From contig NZ_FODV01000017.1 of the NCBI RefSeq assembly GCF_900110465.1, positions 17,695 to 81,694 on the forward strand: a DNA stretch of 64,000 nucleotides, in the 5' to 3' direction. Shown piece after piece: positions 20,034-28,869 of the stretch. The notes below the pieces were generated by a model. That model had not been told where the DNA came from and ran no database searches. It saw only the letters and a list, made by a program, of their open reading frames with translations. Numbering within the stretch: the first letter of the stretch is position 1; every line of letters begins with the position of its first letter. The DNA comes from Halogranum amylolyticum (GTDB lineage Archaea; Halobacteriota; Halobacteria; Halobacteriales; Haloferacaceae). Made by a program: the position numbers and the translations under genes.

Positions 20034-20624
20034 ATGAATCGACGGAGAGCCGATGCAGTAGTCGGTGGCTTGGTCGCTGCCGTGCTCATCGTCGGCGGTA
20101 CGCTCAGCTGGCAAGCATACCAGCAACAGCAAGCCTTCGAGCAAATGGGATCGATGATGGGCACATCGATGGGCGCGGTTCACGGAACGAATCCGCTCTG
20201 GTACGTCCTCGGGACCTTTCTCGCCTCGGCTGTCATCGGTGGGGGGTATCTCGTGGTTCGGGACGATCTCACCAATACAGACGTTAACGTCCACTCGCAA
20301 AATGAGATGGCGAGTCCGACCGGCCCCGAGAGCGCCGACTCATCGGAGGAGGCCACACGACCAGATGGGGCCATCAATCCAGAGTCTCAGCCACAGGCTC
20401 GCGTGTTAGACCTCTTGCCGGATGACGAACGTCGTGTCCTCGAACCAGTCATCTCCTCGCCCGGCATTACGCAGATCGAATTACGGGATCGCTCAGACTT
20501 CTCGAAGAGCAAGGTCAGTCAGACGGTCAGTGCCCTCGAGAAACGTGGACTGTTATACCGCGAGCGTCAGGGGCGGACATATCGTATTTACCCGAGTGAC
20601 GACCTGCGGCAGAGTCAGAGCTAG
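20034..20624 (+). CDS. Membrane-anchored MarR/winged-helix regulator
   Basis: 196 residues. One or two N-terminal helices (DAVVGGLVAAVLIVGGTLSW; NPLWYVLGTFLASAVIGGGY) with a Met-rich loop between them (MGSMMGTSMGAVHG). A polar linker follows, then a winged helix in residues 125-190 (VLEPVISSPGITQIELRDRS, SKSKVSQTVSALEKRGLLYR, GRTYRIYPSDD). The Met-rich extracellular segment could sense copper, transmitting to the DNA-binding domain. This is inference from the layout and from the metal-related neighbours. Confidence 0.75.
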   Translation: MNRRRADAVVGGLVAAVLIVGGTLSWQAYQQQQAFEQMGSMMGTSMGAVHGTNPLWYVLGTFLASAVIGGGYLVVRDDLTNTDVNVHSQNEMASPTGPESADSSEEATRPDGAINPESQPQARVLDLLPDDERRVLEPVISSPGITQIELRDRSDFSKSKVSQTVSALEKRGLLYRERQGRTYRIYPSDDLRQSQS

Positions 20625-20961
20625 CATTTGCTAGCGCCTGTCGACCAGTTTTGTAGTTGGGCGTCGTATACACCCATGTGTAATCGCCACGTCCCCCACA
20701 TGATAGCGGACTACGAAGCGGCGAGGCTCGAAGCGGATGAAGAGGGACCGAAGAACCGGACACCCGAGACACGGAACAGAAGGCGAGGGATCAGCCCGGA
20801 TTACTGGCGACTCTCAGGAGCCGACTCGCTCGATAATTCTCGGTTCAGGTCATTCCCACTTACTGTCCCGAAGGTCAGCTCGTGAAACCACACCTTTCGA
20901 AGACGCTGGCTTCTGATTTGAAAGAGCAAATGCAATCAACCATACTATCGTAACTCATCCT
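20625..20961. other. Intergenic region with a possible small ORF
   Basis: A plus-strand ORF from 20676 (MCNRHVPHMIADYEAARLEA) to 20885 could encode 69 residues, but it has no family I recognise and it may be a decayed fragment. Nothing else is visible. Confidence 0.25.
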
Positions 20962-21615
20962 ATGGGAGCGGATACCCACCACCCTGACCCGCTCAACGAT
21001 AGTGGCGGTGATGATTCCCGCCACCAGCCGTTACCCTCGCTGGTCGCGCAAGTGACGACGGTTGGTGTGTACGCGCTGATCACCGGCGTCTTTCTCATGG
21101 GCGTATCCTTTCTCACGAATCCGATCCCCGATCCGTCCTTTCCGTGGGCAACACTCCCCGAGTCGCTCAGAATTGCCTACACGCAACCCCGAATCGAACA
21201 CTGGCCGGTCTCTTACACCGTCGGCCTGTGGCTGGTGGTCTTCACGCTCCCCCTCGTGCTGATAGGCGCCTACCACCGATACGGACCCCGACTCTCGCTT
21301 CGGCCGAGTACGTGGCTCGCAGCCTTGCCTATGACGGTGATGCTCGTATTCACTACCTACTGCCGGTTCTTCTGGCCCAAGCTCCAGCCGCCGACGTGGA
21401 ACGCCCCCTCATACACGCTCGTCTGCTGGGGCTACTGCTCGACATACGACCCGCTCTGGAGCAACCTCGCATACGCGGTGGCAGCCCTCGGGGCGGGTGC
21501 TACGTACCTCGCCTATCGAGAGTCGTCGTACGCGAAACACGCGCTCGCGACGTTCGGGATCCTCGCATTCCCGCTCGGTGTACCTGCCCTCGTCGACGCC
21601 TATGGCCGACATTGA
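20962..21615 (+). CDS. Haloarchaeal multi-pass membrane protein, unknown function
   Basis: 217 residues with about five membrane helices (VYALITGVFLMGVSFL, YTVGLWLVVFTLPLVLIGAY, WLAALPMTVMLVFTTYCRFF, LAYAVAALGAGATYLAY, FGILAFPLGVPALV). The loop WPKLQPPTWNAPSYTLVCWG and following YCSTYDPLW has paired Cys and Trp. No transporter signature is recognised. Its position inside the metal island suggests a linked role only by location. Confidence 0.65.
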   Translation: MGADTHHPDPLNDSGGDDSRHQPLPSLVAQVTTVGVYALITGVFLMGVSFLTNPIPDPSFPWATLPESLRIAYTQPRIEHWPVSYTVGLWLVVFTLPLVLIGAYHRYGPRLSLRPSTWLAALPMTVMLVFTTYCRFFWPKLQPPTWNAPSYTLVCWGYCSTYDPLWSNLAYAVAALGAGATYLAYRESSYAKHALATFGILAFPLGVPALVDAYGRH

Positions 21616-21681
21616 ACGTAGGCTGACCCCGCAAGAGCAAGCAGGATGGTGAATTCGAAGGGCATCGTACGATGAGGTGCC

Positions 21682-22036
21682 ATGTCCCTTGCAAAAACGG
21701 TCTCCAAGATCGACCACCTGAGCGACGAGCAGCGCGAGGCATCGAGATCTGTAACGAGGCAGCCGAGGTCTGTGAGTGGTGTGCCGACGAATGCCTCGGT
21801 GACGAGGAGATGGAAGAATGCGCCCGGCTCTGCCTGACATCGCCGATATCGCCTCGCTGCACGCCCGCTTCATGGCTCGCGATTCAAACTACAGCCCTCA
21901 GCTCGCCGAGGCCTGCGCTGGTGCCTGTGAAGAGTGTGCCGAGGAGTGCGAGCGCCATGACGCCGACCACTGCCAGGTCTGCGCCGAGGTCCTCCGGGAA
22001 TGCGCCGAGAGCTGTCGGAACATGATGAGCGCCTGA
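21682..22036 (+). pseudogene. DUF326 four-helix-bundle Cys-rich (copper-binding) protein, two frameshifts
   Basis: The start MSLAKTVSKIDHLSDEQRE and the core IEICNEAAEVCEWCADECLG are in different frames (shift near 21740). A second shift near 21838, one G missing in CTGCCTGACATC, separates it from the rest: DIADIASLHARFMARDSNYS, EACAGACEECAEECERHDAD and CQVCAEVLRECAESCRNM. Restored, it matches the Cys-rich DUF326 family that stores or binds copper, about 118 residues. Two independent shifts indicate a broken gene unless both are read errors. Confidence 0.75.
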
Positions 22037-22160
22037 TGGCCGTCTGAATAGCACTCGAATCGGCGATCGGTGTGATGCTGATTTTTGACGATTATAACCA
22101 GTGCAGTACAGTCAGGAGGTACCGGAACCCCCTCTCCGAACTGGCGATGGTTTGACGCGG

Positions 22161-22946
22161 TTAGAGTTCCGGAACTGCTGTAAACAGGAGAACGAACGCG
22201 TTCACGGTCAGCAGCGCCAGCACGACCCACTGGAAGATACGCTCGGGTATGTGGTCGAAGATGTAGACGCCGACCCACGCACCGAGGAACACCATCGGAA
22301 CGGCTATTGCGGCCTCGATCATCAGCGGCGTCGTCACGGCCCCCGTGTACGTGAGGCTCCCGAGACGATACAGCATGAGCGTGCCGAAGAAGGCGGTGAA
22401 CGTCGCTTTCATCTCTTCACCGCTCCAGAATCCGCTGGCGGACATAAACGCGCCGTAAACGATCATCGGCGGGCCGGGGACGGCGACGGCACCGCCGAAA
22501 ATCCCCGCAAGGAGACCGGCCGTCGCGCCGACGATCTTCCCCGGTCTGTAATCCTTGTCCTCGATCCAGTCAGTGACGACGTCGAGTTGCTGGGTCGCGC
22601 CGACGATGATGACCGCGAGCACGAGAACCGCCCCGATAGCGACGCGCATCTGTGCCTTGTTGAACTGGCTGAACACGTAGATTCCAAGCGGCATCCCGAC
22701 GACGAGTCCGCCGACTGGAACGATCCACTTGCGCCAGTCGAACGCGTCCCGGACGCTCCACCAGACGCGGGCGTTGCTCACGACTGCTGTCGCGGTGAAA
22801 ATGATCGAGGCACTCGAAGGCGACCGGAACAGCGGCATCAGCCCCATCGACACCTGCGCGAAGCCGAACCCGGCGATCCCGTGAATAACGGACGCAACGA
22901 GGATGACGACCGCAGACAGCCCCGTCGTTACCCAGTTAGCTGTCAT
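22161..22946 (-). CDS. TauE/SafE family sulfite/organosulfur exporter-like permease
   Basis: 261 residues with eight predicted helices in two repeats. The family-type N-terminal repeat is VASVIHGIAGFGFAQVSMGL and the second is IVGATAGLLAGIFGGAVAVP with GPPMIVYGAF. The ATG at 22946 (MTANW) is preferred over an upstream GTG. Members move sulfite, sulfoacetate or other anions. It lies next to a decayed SoxB-like gene, and both suggest a past sulfur function; it is convergent with the DUF326 relic. Confidence 0.85.
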   Translation of the reverse strand: MTANWVTTGLSAVVILVASVIHGIAGFGFAQVSMGLMPLFRSPSSASIIFTATAVVSNARVWWSVRDAFDWRKWIVPVGGLVVGMPLGIYVFSQFNKAQMRVAIGAVLVLAVIIVGATQQLDVVTDWIEDKDYRPGKIVGATAGLLAGIFGGAVAVPGPPMIVYGAFMSASGFWSGEEMKATFTAFFGTLMLYRLGSLTYTGAVTTPLMIEAAIAVPMVFLGAWVGVYIFDHIPERIFQWVVLALLTVNAFVLLFTAVPEL

Positions 22947-23235
22947 CGAGACCACCTCGACGTTCGAACAAGCGCGTACATCTCTGCTCGGCCAATACTA
23001 CGGCCTTCTCTCTTAGGCAAGTTCTCCCTAAGAAGCGTAAGGCCAGTGTCTCACTCATCCTTCGCACCTGCCACTAGAACGCACTACGAGACTGTTTTCC
23101 AAACCGAACTCGACCGGTCTCGGATTTCAATCGAATATGTAGCCGATAGCGAACCCATACGTGGTCTTGTTCGGTCTTTCGAATTTCAACCACAACTTAT
23201 GAACAGTCAACGGTCGTGTCTACAGTCGCGTCACG

Positions 23236-24972
23236 ATGAACTAGGACGAGACATCCGTCGGCGAGTGGCAATCCCTAGACGGTGACCTGCGCGCGACAGC
23301 ACAGGTGACCCAGACGTCGTCTTCGCGCACGTCAGCGACCTCTGCGGACAGCTCACGCCACGCTACCAGGTATATTACGACAACCCAACGTGGAAGCCGA
23401 ACTTCAAGTTCGGAGACGACGACCGCGTCATTGAGCGCGGTGGCGGGATTCCCCTGCTCGCAGCCAAACTCGGCGAACTTCGCGAAGACTACGAGGTCTG
23501 TACGTTGATGAGCGGTGATACGTTTCATGGCTCCGCCGTGACCACTTACACCGACGGGCGGGCGATGCTCAAGCCCATCAACAAGCACGTTGCGCCCGAC
23601 GTCTATGTCCCCGGGAACTGGGATTACTCGAACGAGGCCGCCGAGGACGGCAACTTCGTGGAACTCATGAATGACCTCGACGCTATGGTCCTCGCGAACA
23701 ACCTCTACGACTGGGAGACTGACGAGCGGCTGTACGACGCGTACCGGATCCTCGAGGTCGGTAGCCTCTCTGTGGGCGTCGTCGGGATGACGAACGTCTA
23801 CGTCGACCGGATGGCTCCTTCGTTCTACGAGGGGAAGTACCGCTTCAGCAAGCACCCCGCACTCCTCGAAGAGTCCGCGCAGGCCGCCCGCGAGGACGGC
23901 GCGGATGTCGTGGTCGCGGTCACCGAGATCGGCCTGCCGTGGATGGTCCAAGCGGCCAAGGACTGTGCGAGCGTGGACGTGATGTTCAGCGCGCACACTC
24001 ACGAATACACCTACGACCCTATCGTCGTCAAGGAGACCGAAACCGTCGTCGTCGAGTCCGGCATGGGCGAGGCGCTCGGCCGCGTGGACCTCCGCGTCCA
24101 GGACGGAGAACTGCAGTTCCGCCATCACCTCTACTGCCTGACCGAGAACGGCGAGCACACGCCGGAACCGGACGCCGACGCAGCGGAGACAGTCGAATCG
24201 GTGCGTGCGCCCTTCTTCGAGGGTCTCCTGATCAACGGTCGGCTTCCAGAGGATCTACCGAGGTTCGAAGTGGCAGAAGGAGAGCGAGTGCGCCTCCGGT
24301 TCGTGAACGCCGGCAGCGCGACAGTCTTCGGTGTCCGGATCGCAGGCGACGAAATGACGGTGACCCACGCCGATGGTCGACCTGTCGAACCCGTCGACGT
24401 GGACTCGTTCGTCTTCGAAGCCGGTGAGCGCTACGACGCCGTGATTGAGGCGACGAACCCGGGCACGTGGGCCGTTCAAGCGGATGCACTCGATGGAAAC
24501 GAACCACCAGCTACAGCCATCGTCGAGTACGAGTCAACTAGCGGAGGGAGCCCATAGCGCCCGTCGTCGGCCAGTAACCGGCTGCAGTACGGGGATTTGC
24601 AGGCGATCTCCTCGCTCGATGGGGTGAGTGGAGAGCCGGATCGAACGTTCGATCTGACGCTCTCACGCGGCAGGGGCCAATCATACACGTGAACGATAGA
24701 CGGGCAGGCCTACCCGGACGCAGACCCGCTCCAGGTCCGGCCCGACGAACACGTTCGGATTCGGATGACCAATCAGAGCCCATCCGATGCACCTTTATGG
24801 CCACTTCTTCCAAGTCGGCGATGCAATCAAAGACACAGTCATCGTGCCCGGGCATAGAGGGCAGGTGACGATCAACTTCCACGCCGACAACCCCGGCCGG
24901 TGGTTGTTCCACTGTCACAACCTGTACCATCTCGATGCAGGGATGGCGCGTGTCGTGAGATACGTCGAGTGA
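23236..24972 (+). pseudogene. Chimeric relic: SoxB/5'-nucleotidase-like metallophosphatase joined to multicopper oxidase
   Basis: The 5' part encodes a SoxB/5'-nucleotidase-type fold: FAHVSDLCGQLTPRY (normally SDLHGQL, so a metal-binding His is Cys here), VYVPGNWDYSNEAAEDGNF and DVMFSAHTHEYTYDP. At about 24210 the frame passes into multicopper-oxidase cupredoxin domain 2 (LLINGRLPEDLPRFEVAEGE, EMTVTHADGRPVEP). The third domain follows with TAG at 24555 and a TGA, then a shift near 24785, and ends MHLYGHFFQVGDAIKDTVIV and RWLFHCHNLYHLDAGM, with its copper ligands still readable. The start has ATG-AAC-TAG and another shift near 23300. A deletion probably fused two genes, which then decayed. Confidence 0.75.
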
Positions 24973-25201
24973 CCCGGTTGAAGACCCGGTTTCAGCCCGT
25001 TCACACTGCCGTTCGTCTGGTCGTGGTCCTGTCTGAGAGATGGGTTGAGTGCCAACCCGGCGAATTCGAGCTGGATGAACGATTCTATTCCTGGAAAACG
25101 TTTAGAGTGACCTATACACGTTCTCGAACGTTTTCCTATGCGGATTCACACCCACGTCGATAACTCCCGAGCAGTCCTACGACTAACCGAGGAGAAAGAC
25201 A

Positions 25202-25522
25202 ATGACCAACTTCACACTCGGCCGCTGGCTGCTCGTGGCGCTCGCGATCGTCGGACTCGCGTTCGCCGCCCCCGTGGTCAGCGCACACGGCAACGAAACG
25301 ACCGCAGACGACGCGCCCACGGACAATGCCACCGCAGATGAATGGGCCACTTGGATGGAGGCACAGATGACCGAACACATGGGCCCTGGTAGCGTCGAGT
25401 GGATGGAGTCGCACATGGGTGTGACCGTCGACAAGATGGCCCAGGACATGGCTGACGAGGAATACCACGACGGGGCTGACGACGAGTACCACGGCGGGAT
25501 GTACGGGCAGGGCCACTGCTGA
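25202..25522 (+). CDS. Small secreted Met/His-rich protein of the metal island
   Basis: 106 residues: signal peptide (LLVALAIVGLAFAAPVVSAHG), then a Thr/Asp-rich spacer and a helical part (DEWATWMEAQMTEHMGPGSV, EWMESHMGVTVDKMAQDM), ending in a His/Asp/Met-rich tail (YHGGMYGQGHC). Many Met and His residues suggest extracellular copper binding. It is the first gene of a run of SHOCT and cupredoxin genes. No named family is recognised. Confidence 0.6.
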   Translation: MTNFTLGRWLLVALAIVGLAFAAPVVSAHGNETTADDAPTDNATADEWATWMEAQMTEHMGPGSVEWMESHMGVTVDKMAQDMADEEYHDGADDEYHGGMYGQGHC

Positions 25523-25579
25523 CGGCCCTGACCGTTTCGATCGCTCCAACTGAATACCGCGATTCACCAACTCAAGATA

Positions 25580-25936
25580 ATGACGCAACTCACCACTCAC
25601 ATCGGACGCACTGCTCGTCGACTTGCGATGCTCGCCGTCCCGCTGTTGGTCGCGGCGACTGGAACGGCTGCTGCCCACGGTAGTGGGAGCTACGGCGGCG
25701 GCATGATGGGCGGGAGCGGCTGGGGGCTCTTCGGCGGAGCGATGGGGCTCTGGGGACTCCTCTGGATGGGGCTCCTCATCGCCGTCCCGCTCTACATCGT
25801 CTATGCACTCCTCAACCGAGGACCCGGCGGGAACGACGAGCAATCGCTGTCGGTTCTCCGCGAGCGCTACGCCCGCGGTGAGCTCTCGGATGACGAATTC
25901 AATCGACGGCGAAAACAGCTCGAACGCACCGAATGA
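25580..25936 (+). CDS. Signal/membrane protein with C-terminal SHOCT domain
   Basis: 118 residues. N-terminal leader (RLAMLAVPLLVAATGTAAAH), Gly/Met-rich segment (GSYGGGMMGGSGWGLFGG), one membrane helix (LWGLLWMGLLIAVPLYIVYA) and a SHOCT domain at residues 90-117 (LSVLRERYARGELSDDEFNR, KQLE). SHOCT is a short oligomerisation motif common in haloarchaeal membrane proteins. Two more SHOCT proteins lie downstream (26454, 27312), so they may assemble together. Confidence 0.8.
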   Translation: MTQLTTHIGRTARRLAMLAVPLLVAATGTAAAHGSGSYGGGMMGGSGWGLFGGAMGLWGLLWMGLLIAVPLYIVYALLNRGPGGNDEQSLSVLRERYARGELSDDEFNRRRKQLERTE

Positions 25937-26031
25937 CTGGAACAGTTGCTGTTCCAGCCGATACATCACACTCCCAACGCCCGCCGTTGCGGCACCCAAC
26001 CGTTAACCCCGTGGACGGGGCATAATATCTC

Positions 26032-26448
26032 ATGGAATACACAATACAGACTTCAGTCACTGGCGATTTCGACGACGTCGTCGACACGACAATCGCAGCG
26101 CTCGAAGACGAAGGATTCGGCGTCCTCTGTGACATCGACATCCAGGCGACGCTCAAGGAAAAACTCGGCGAAGAATTCCGCCAGTACCGCATTCTCGGTG
26201 CGTGTAATCCCCCGCTGGCATACGAGGGACTGACCGAAGAAATCGAACTCGGCGCACTCCTCCCGTGTAACGTCATCGTCTACGAAACCAATGACGGCGA
26301 TATCGTTGTGAGTGCCGTTGATCCAAAGCAATTGGTCGGCATCGCGGACAACGATGCGCTCGACTCGATAGCGACTGAGGTCAACGAGCGTTTCGAGCGT
26401 GTTCTCTCGGCCGTTACCGACGAACTAGGATCCAAGTCGGAGGCCTGA
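26032..26448 (+). CDS. DUF302 family protein
   Basis: 138 residues, a single DUF302 domain: MEYTIQTSVTGDFDDVVDTT at the start, EDEGFGVLCDIDIQATLKEK, YRILGACNPPLAYEGL (the conserved Cys-Asn-Pro) and LLPCNVIVYETNDGDIVVSA. The family is often encoded beside heavy-metal and sulfur genes; its reaction is not established. Its TATA-like ATAATATC lies 8-15 nt upstream, unusually close. It is followed 5 nt later by a SHOCT gene, in an operon. Confidence 0.85.
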   Translation: MEYTIQTSVTGDFDDVVDTTIAALEDEGFGVLCDIDIQATLKEKLGEEFRQYRILGACNPPLAYEGLTEEIELGALLPCNVIVYETNDGDIVVSAVDPKQLVGIADNDALDSIATEVNERFERVLSAVTDELGSKSEA

Positions 26449-26453
26449 TCTCG

Positions 26454-26807
26454 ATGTCTTCATCGAACCAGCTTGACACCACGACCATCGTTCTCCTGAT
26501 CCTCGGAGCGATCATCTTGCTTCCGTTGCTCACAATGGGGATGGGATTCGGCGGGATGATGGGTTACGGCGGGATGGTGGGTCAGTATGGTGGTACTGGC
26601 GGGTGGTGGCCGTTCATCGGGATGCTCGTCCCGATCATCTTCCTCCTCATCCTCCTCGGCGGTGGCTACCTCGTCTTCCGGCGCATGAGCGAAACGCAGA
26701 CATCTCGAAATCCCGCGATGGAGGAACTCCGCACGGCATACGCTCGTGGAGACCTCACTGACGAAGAGTTTGAATCCCGCCGCGAGAGACTCGAACGGTC
26801 GGAGTGA
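26454..26807 (+). CDS. SHOCT-domain membrane protein
   Basis: 117 residues: a helix (TTIVLLILGAIILLPLLTMG), a Gly/Met-rich stretch (FGGMMGYGGMVGQYGGTGGW), a second helix (WWPFIGMLVPIIFLLILLGG) and SHOCT (MEELRTAYARGDLTDEEFES, RLE) at the end. It is close to the SHOCT protein at 25580 and probably co-transcribed with DUF302. Likely a membrane oligomer of the metal-handling set. Confidence 0.8.
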   Translation: MSSSNQLDTTTIVLLILGAIILLPLLTMGMGFGGMMGYGGMVGQYGGTGGWWPFIGMLVPIIFLLILLGGGYLVFRRMSETQTSRNPAMEELRTAYARGDLTDEEFESRRERLERSE

Positions 26808-26816
26808 GCCAACGAG

Positions 26817-26834
26817 TACGCACCAAGGTGCGTA
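26817..26834. repeat. Inverted repeat TACGCACC-AA-GGTGCGTA
   Basis: A perfect 8-bp inverted repeat with a 2-nt centre, 10 nt after the stop of the SHOCT gene and about 140 nt before the thioredoxin start. It could be a hairpin that ends or stabilises the transcript, or an operator for the next unit. Confidence 0.45.
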
Positions 26835-26977
26835 TTCCCACGCCTACGTGATCGAATTCGTGATGCTACTCCCGATCACCACTGTGTGAGCGCGCCTTCG
26901 AATCGAAGAGATGGAGGTCTCTCAGCTTGCGATACTGAATAGTAATGTGCTTAAGTCCCAATATCGTAGAATACTAT

Positions 26978-27286
26978 GTGACCGAAGTCATCCTCTTCAC
27001 CCAAGAGACGTGCGGAGCATGCGCAACACAACGGGAGAAAAACGACGGCCTCGAGGACAAGTATCCGAACGTGGATTTCCAGGAGGTCGACATCCAGAAA
27101 CACCTGGAAACGGCCGAGGAATACGGCGTCCGGAAGACGCCGACGACACTCGTCTACGCGAACGGTGAACAGACCGCCGAATTCATTGGCATCGTCGACC
27201 GGAACGACTTGGAGTCAGCTATCGAGAGCGCGACCCAGCAGTCATCTGGATTCGCCCAGCGCCTCGTTGATGTCGTGCGTGGATAA
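26978..27286 (+). CDS. Thioredoxin-like protein with CGAC active site
   Basis: 102 residues from the GTG at 26978 (VTEVILFTQETCGACATQRE); the frame is open further up to 26945 but the extra 11 residues do not look native. Thioredoxin fold with Cys-Gly-Ala-Cys, then FQEVDIQKHLETAEEYGVRK, the cis-Pro loop TPTTLVYANG and FIGIVDRNDLE. It probably reduces disulfides of metal-binding partners in the cytoplasm. It is followed by the halocyanin-SHOCT gene 25 nt later. Confidence 0.8.
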   Translation: MTEVILFTQETCGACATQREKNDGLEDKYPNVDFQEVDIQKHLETAEEYGVRKTPTTLVYANGEQTAEFIGIVDRNDLESAIESATQQSSGFAQRLVDVVRG

Positions 27287-27311
27287 CGAACCAGCGACCG
27301 ATTCAACTCAT

Positions 27312-28076
27312 ATGACGAACTATAGTCGACGTCAGTTCCTGGGAGTGCTCGGTGCCGGCGCAGTCGCCAGCACAGGCCTCTCTCAGCCAGCCAGCGCACA
27401 GGAGACGCCCGTCGTGAAGATGGGCAACAACTACTTCGACCCGATCGGGCTCCACGTCGAACCCGGCACGACCGTCCGCTTCGAGATAGCAGCCGGTGCA
27501 CACTCGGCAACGGCCTACGAGAACCGGATTCCATCCGACGCCGGCGCATTCGATAGTGGGACCATCTCGTCGGGAGAGTTCGAGTACACGTTCGAGGAAC
27601 CGGGCACGTACGACTACTATTGCATTCCGCACAAGTCGGTCGGGATGGTCGGTCGCATCGTCGTCGGCAGCCCTGGCGGTCCAGCCGAAGGGAGTCCGAT
27701 TCCGGACGGTGACGTGCCCGAGAGCGAAGCGATCGTCGAACAGGGGGCGATAGCGTATGGGTCCAGCACCGGAGGTGACGGGAGCTCAGGTGGCGGAATG
27801 AGGGGGACCGGGATGGGTTCTGGTCCTGGAATGATGAACGGCCGGAACGGTGGATGGTTCGGTGGGCTGCCGTTCGTCGGCGGGGGACTCGGAATGCTGG
27901 GGCTGGTCGGCGGACTCCTCTACTGGGCACTGGGTCGAGGTGACGCTCCTTCCCGGAGTGATAATTCCGCGATGGAAACCCTCCAACGTCGTTACGCACG
28001 AGGCGAGATCGACGAAGAAGAGTTCCAGAAGCGTCGTGAACGGTTGGAGACTGGGAGAGAAGACGCATTTCGGTAA
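27312..28076 (+). CDS. Halocyanin-type blue-copper protein fused to a membrane helix and SHOCT domain
   Basis: 254 residues. Tat signal SRRQFLGVLGAGAVAS, then a plastocyanin-like domain with copper ligands His64 (AGAHSAT), Cys104, His107 and Met112 (YYCIPHKSVGM). A Gly/Ser/Met-rich linker (TGMGSGPGMMNGRNGG), a membrane helix near residues 195-215 and a C-terminal SHOCT domain (METLQRRYARGEIDEEEFQK) follow. Electron transfer or copper binding outside, with oligomerisation inside, is the natural reading. The combination in one chain is unusual and ties the SHOCT proteins to copper. Confidence 0.85.
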   Translation: MTNYSRRQFLGVLGAGAVASTGLSQPASAQETPVVKMGNNYFDPIGLHVEPGTTVRFEIAAGAHSATAYENRIPSDAGAFDSGTISSGEFEYTFEEPGTYDYYCIPHKSVGMVGRIVVGSPGGPAEGSPIPDGDVPESEAIVEQGAIAYGSSTGGDGSSGGGMRGTGMGSGPGMMNGRNGGWFGGLPFVGGGLGMLGLVGGLLYWALGRGDAPSRSDNSAMETLQRRYARGEIDEEEFQKRRERLETGREDAFR

Positions 28077-28484
28077 GGCGCGGTGTCGTCGCCATCTCTA
28101 CACGCCTGAGGTCCCTCGCTCAGAAGTCCTTTGAAGACCTGTTCCTACGCCGAGGTACTCCACTACGGACAGAAGTCCGACTGCTCCAGTCCGAACGCGT
28201 CGATGTCGTTGTGGTCCGTCACGTTCGACATCTCCAGTGCTCTCGCCTGGTCGACACCGAACGGGGACGAATTGCGCGCAAGGTCGTAGTGAGTGCGCCC
28301 CGCGAGACGACGGTCGGTAACATCGCACAGACGGTGGGTGACGCTATCGTCACCGATGAGACGAGGTCGACTAAAAATTACTTAAAACGGATATTCTACG
28401 CCGCGGAGACAAAGAACCCCTTCTGTCTCCCTGAGCGAAAGTCCTGCAGCGCAAAATCGGACGGCAAACGCCCTGACCCGAGTC
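28077..28484. other. No confident gene; possible remnant
   Basis: A plus-strand frame from about 28130 reads LFLRRGTPLRTEVRLLQSER and then KVVVSAPRETTVGNIAQTVG before losing sense near 28375. It is protein-like but I cannot name it and it has no proper start. The AT-rich stretch at 28370-28400 shows no clear promoter. Confidence 0.25.
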
Positions 28485-28659
28485 GAGTTTCACGACGAAC
28501 TCAAAAAAAAGCGACGAGAGATGGACGCCACGATAGTTTGTATCGATCAAACCAAGAAATCCGTGCAAGTTGAACCGCGTGCCGCGTGGTTTCCGCGCGG
28601 CACGCGTCCATCTGTCGAACTCTCTGGGCAACGTGACTGGACGTGCTTACTCGGCGCGT
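28485..28659 (+). mobile_element. Fragment of an IS630-type transposase
   Basis: Reads EFHDELKKKRREMDATIVCI with the first catalytic Asp just after (IDQT), then VEPRAAWFPRGTRPSVELSG and RDWTCLLGAF in one frame, the central DDE region of haloarchaeal IS630 transposases. Both ends are missing. Its 3' boundary coincides with loss of the PIN-domain gene on the other strand, so it marks an old insertion or deletion joint. Confidence 0.75.
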
Positions 28660-28869
28660 TCACAGCGGCTGTGTGGCCAACACGAACAGAATAAGCGTCG
28701 CCAACTCAGCGAGAACATACCGACTCGTGAACAGTGGGCCCTACGTACCGTCGTTGGATTGGATGCCCTGGAAGACAGCATCCGCGGCAGTGTGTTTCGC
28801 GTCGTCTTCGACGAAGGCCGCATAGAACGCCCCGGTGTCGATAAACAGTGGTGACGGCGTCGAGGTCAT
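28660..28869 (-). pseudogene. Truncated VapC-like PIN toxin
   Basis: The ATG at 28869 overlaps the antitoxin stop (ATGA). It reads MTSTPSPLFIDTGAFYAAFV with the first PIN Asp11, EDDAKHTAADAVFQ, then TAG at 28743-28741, and in the same frame GPLFTSRYVLAELATLILFV, with the conserved Glu of the PIN fold. Homology stops at the IS630 fragment. The intact N-terminus is 42 residues, too short to be active. Confidence 0.75.

Noticed and set aside
26007..26020. CCCC-GTGGAC-GGGG hairpin before DUF302 as another TnpB end
   Set aside because: Lacks the GAATG flank and is only 4 bp per arm; it may be chance in the promoter.
28211..28573. 120-residue plus-strand frame from 28211
   Set aside because: Only its first part looks protein-like, the rest changes frame relative to the IS630 fragment, and no start or family is evident; treated as unassigned sequence.
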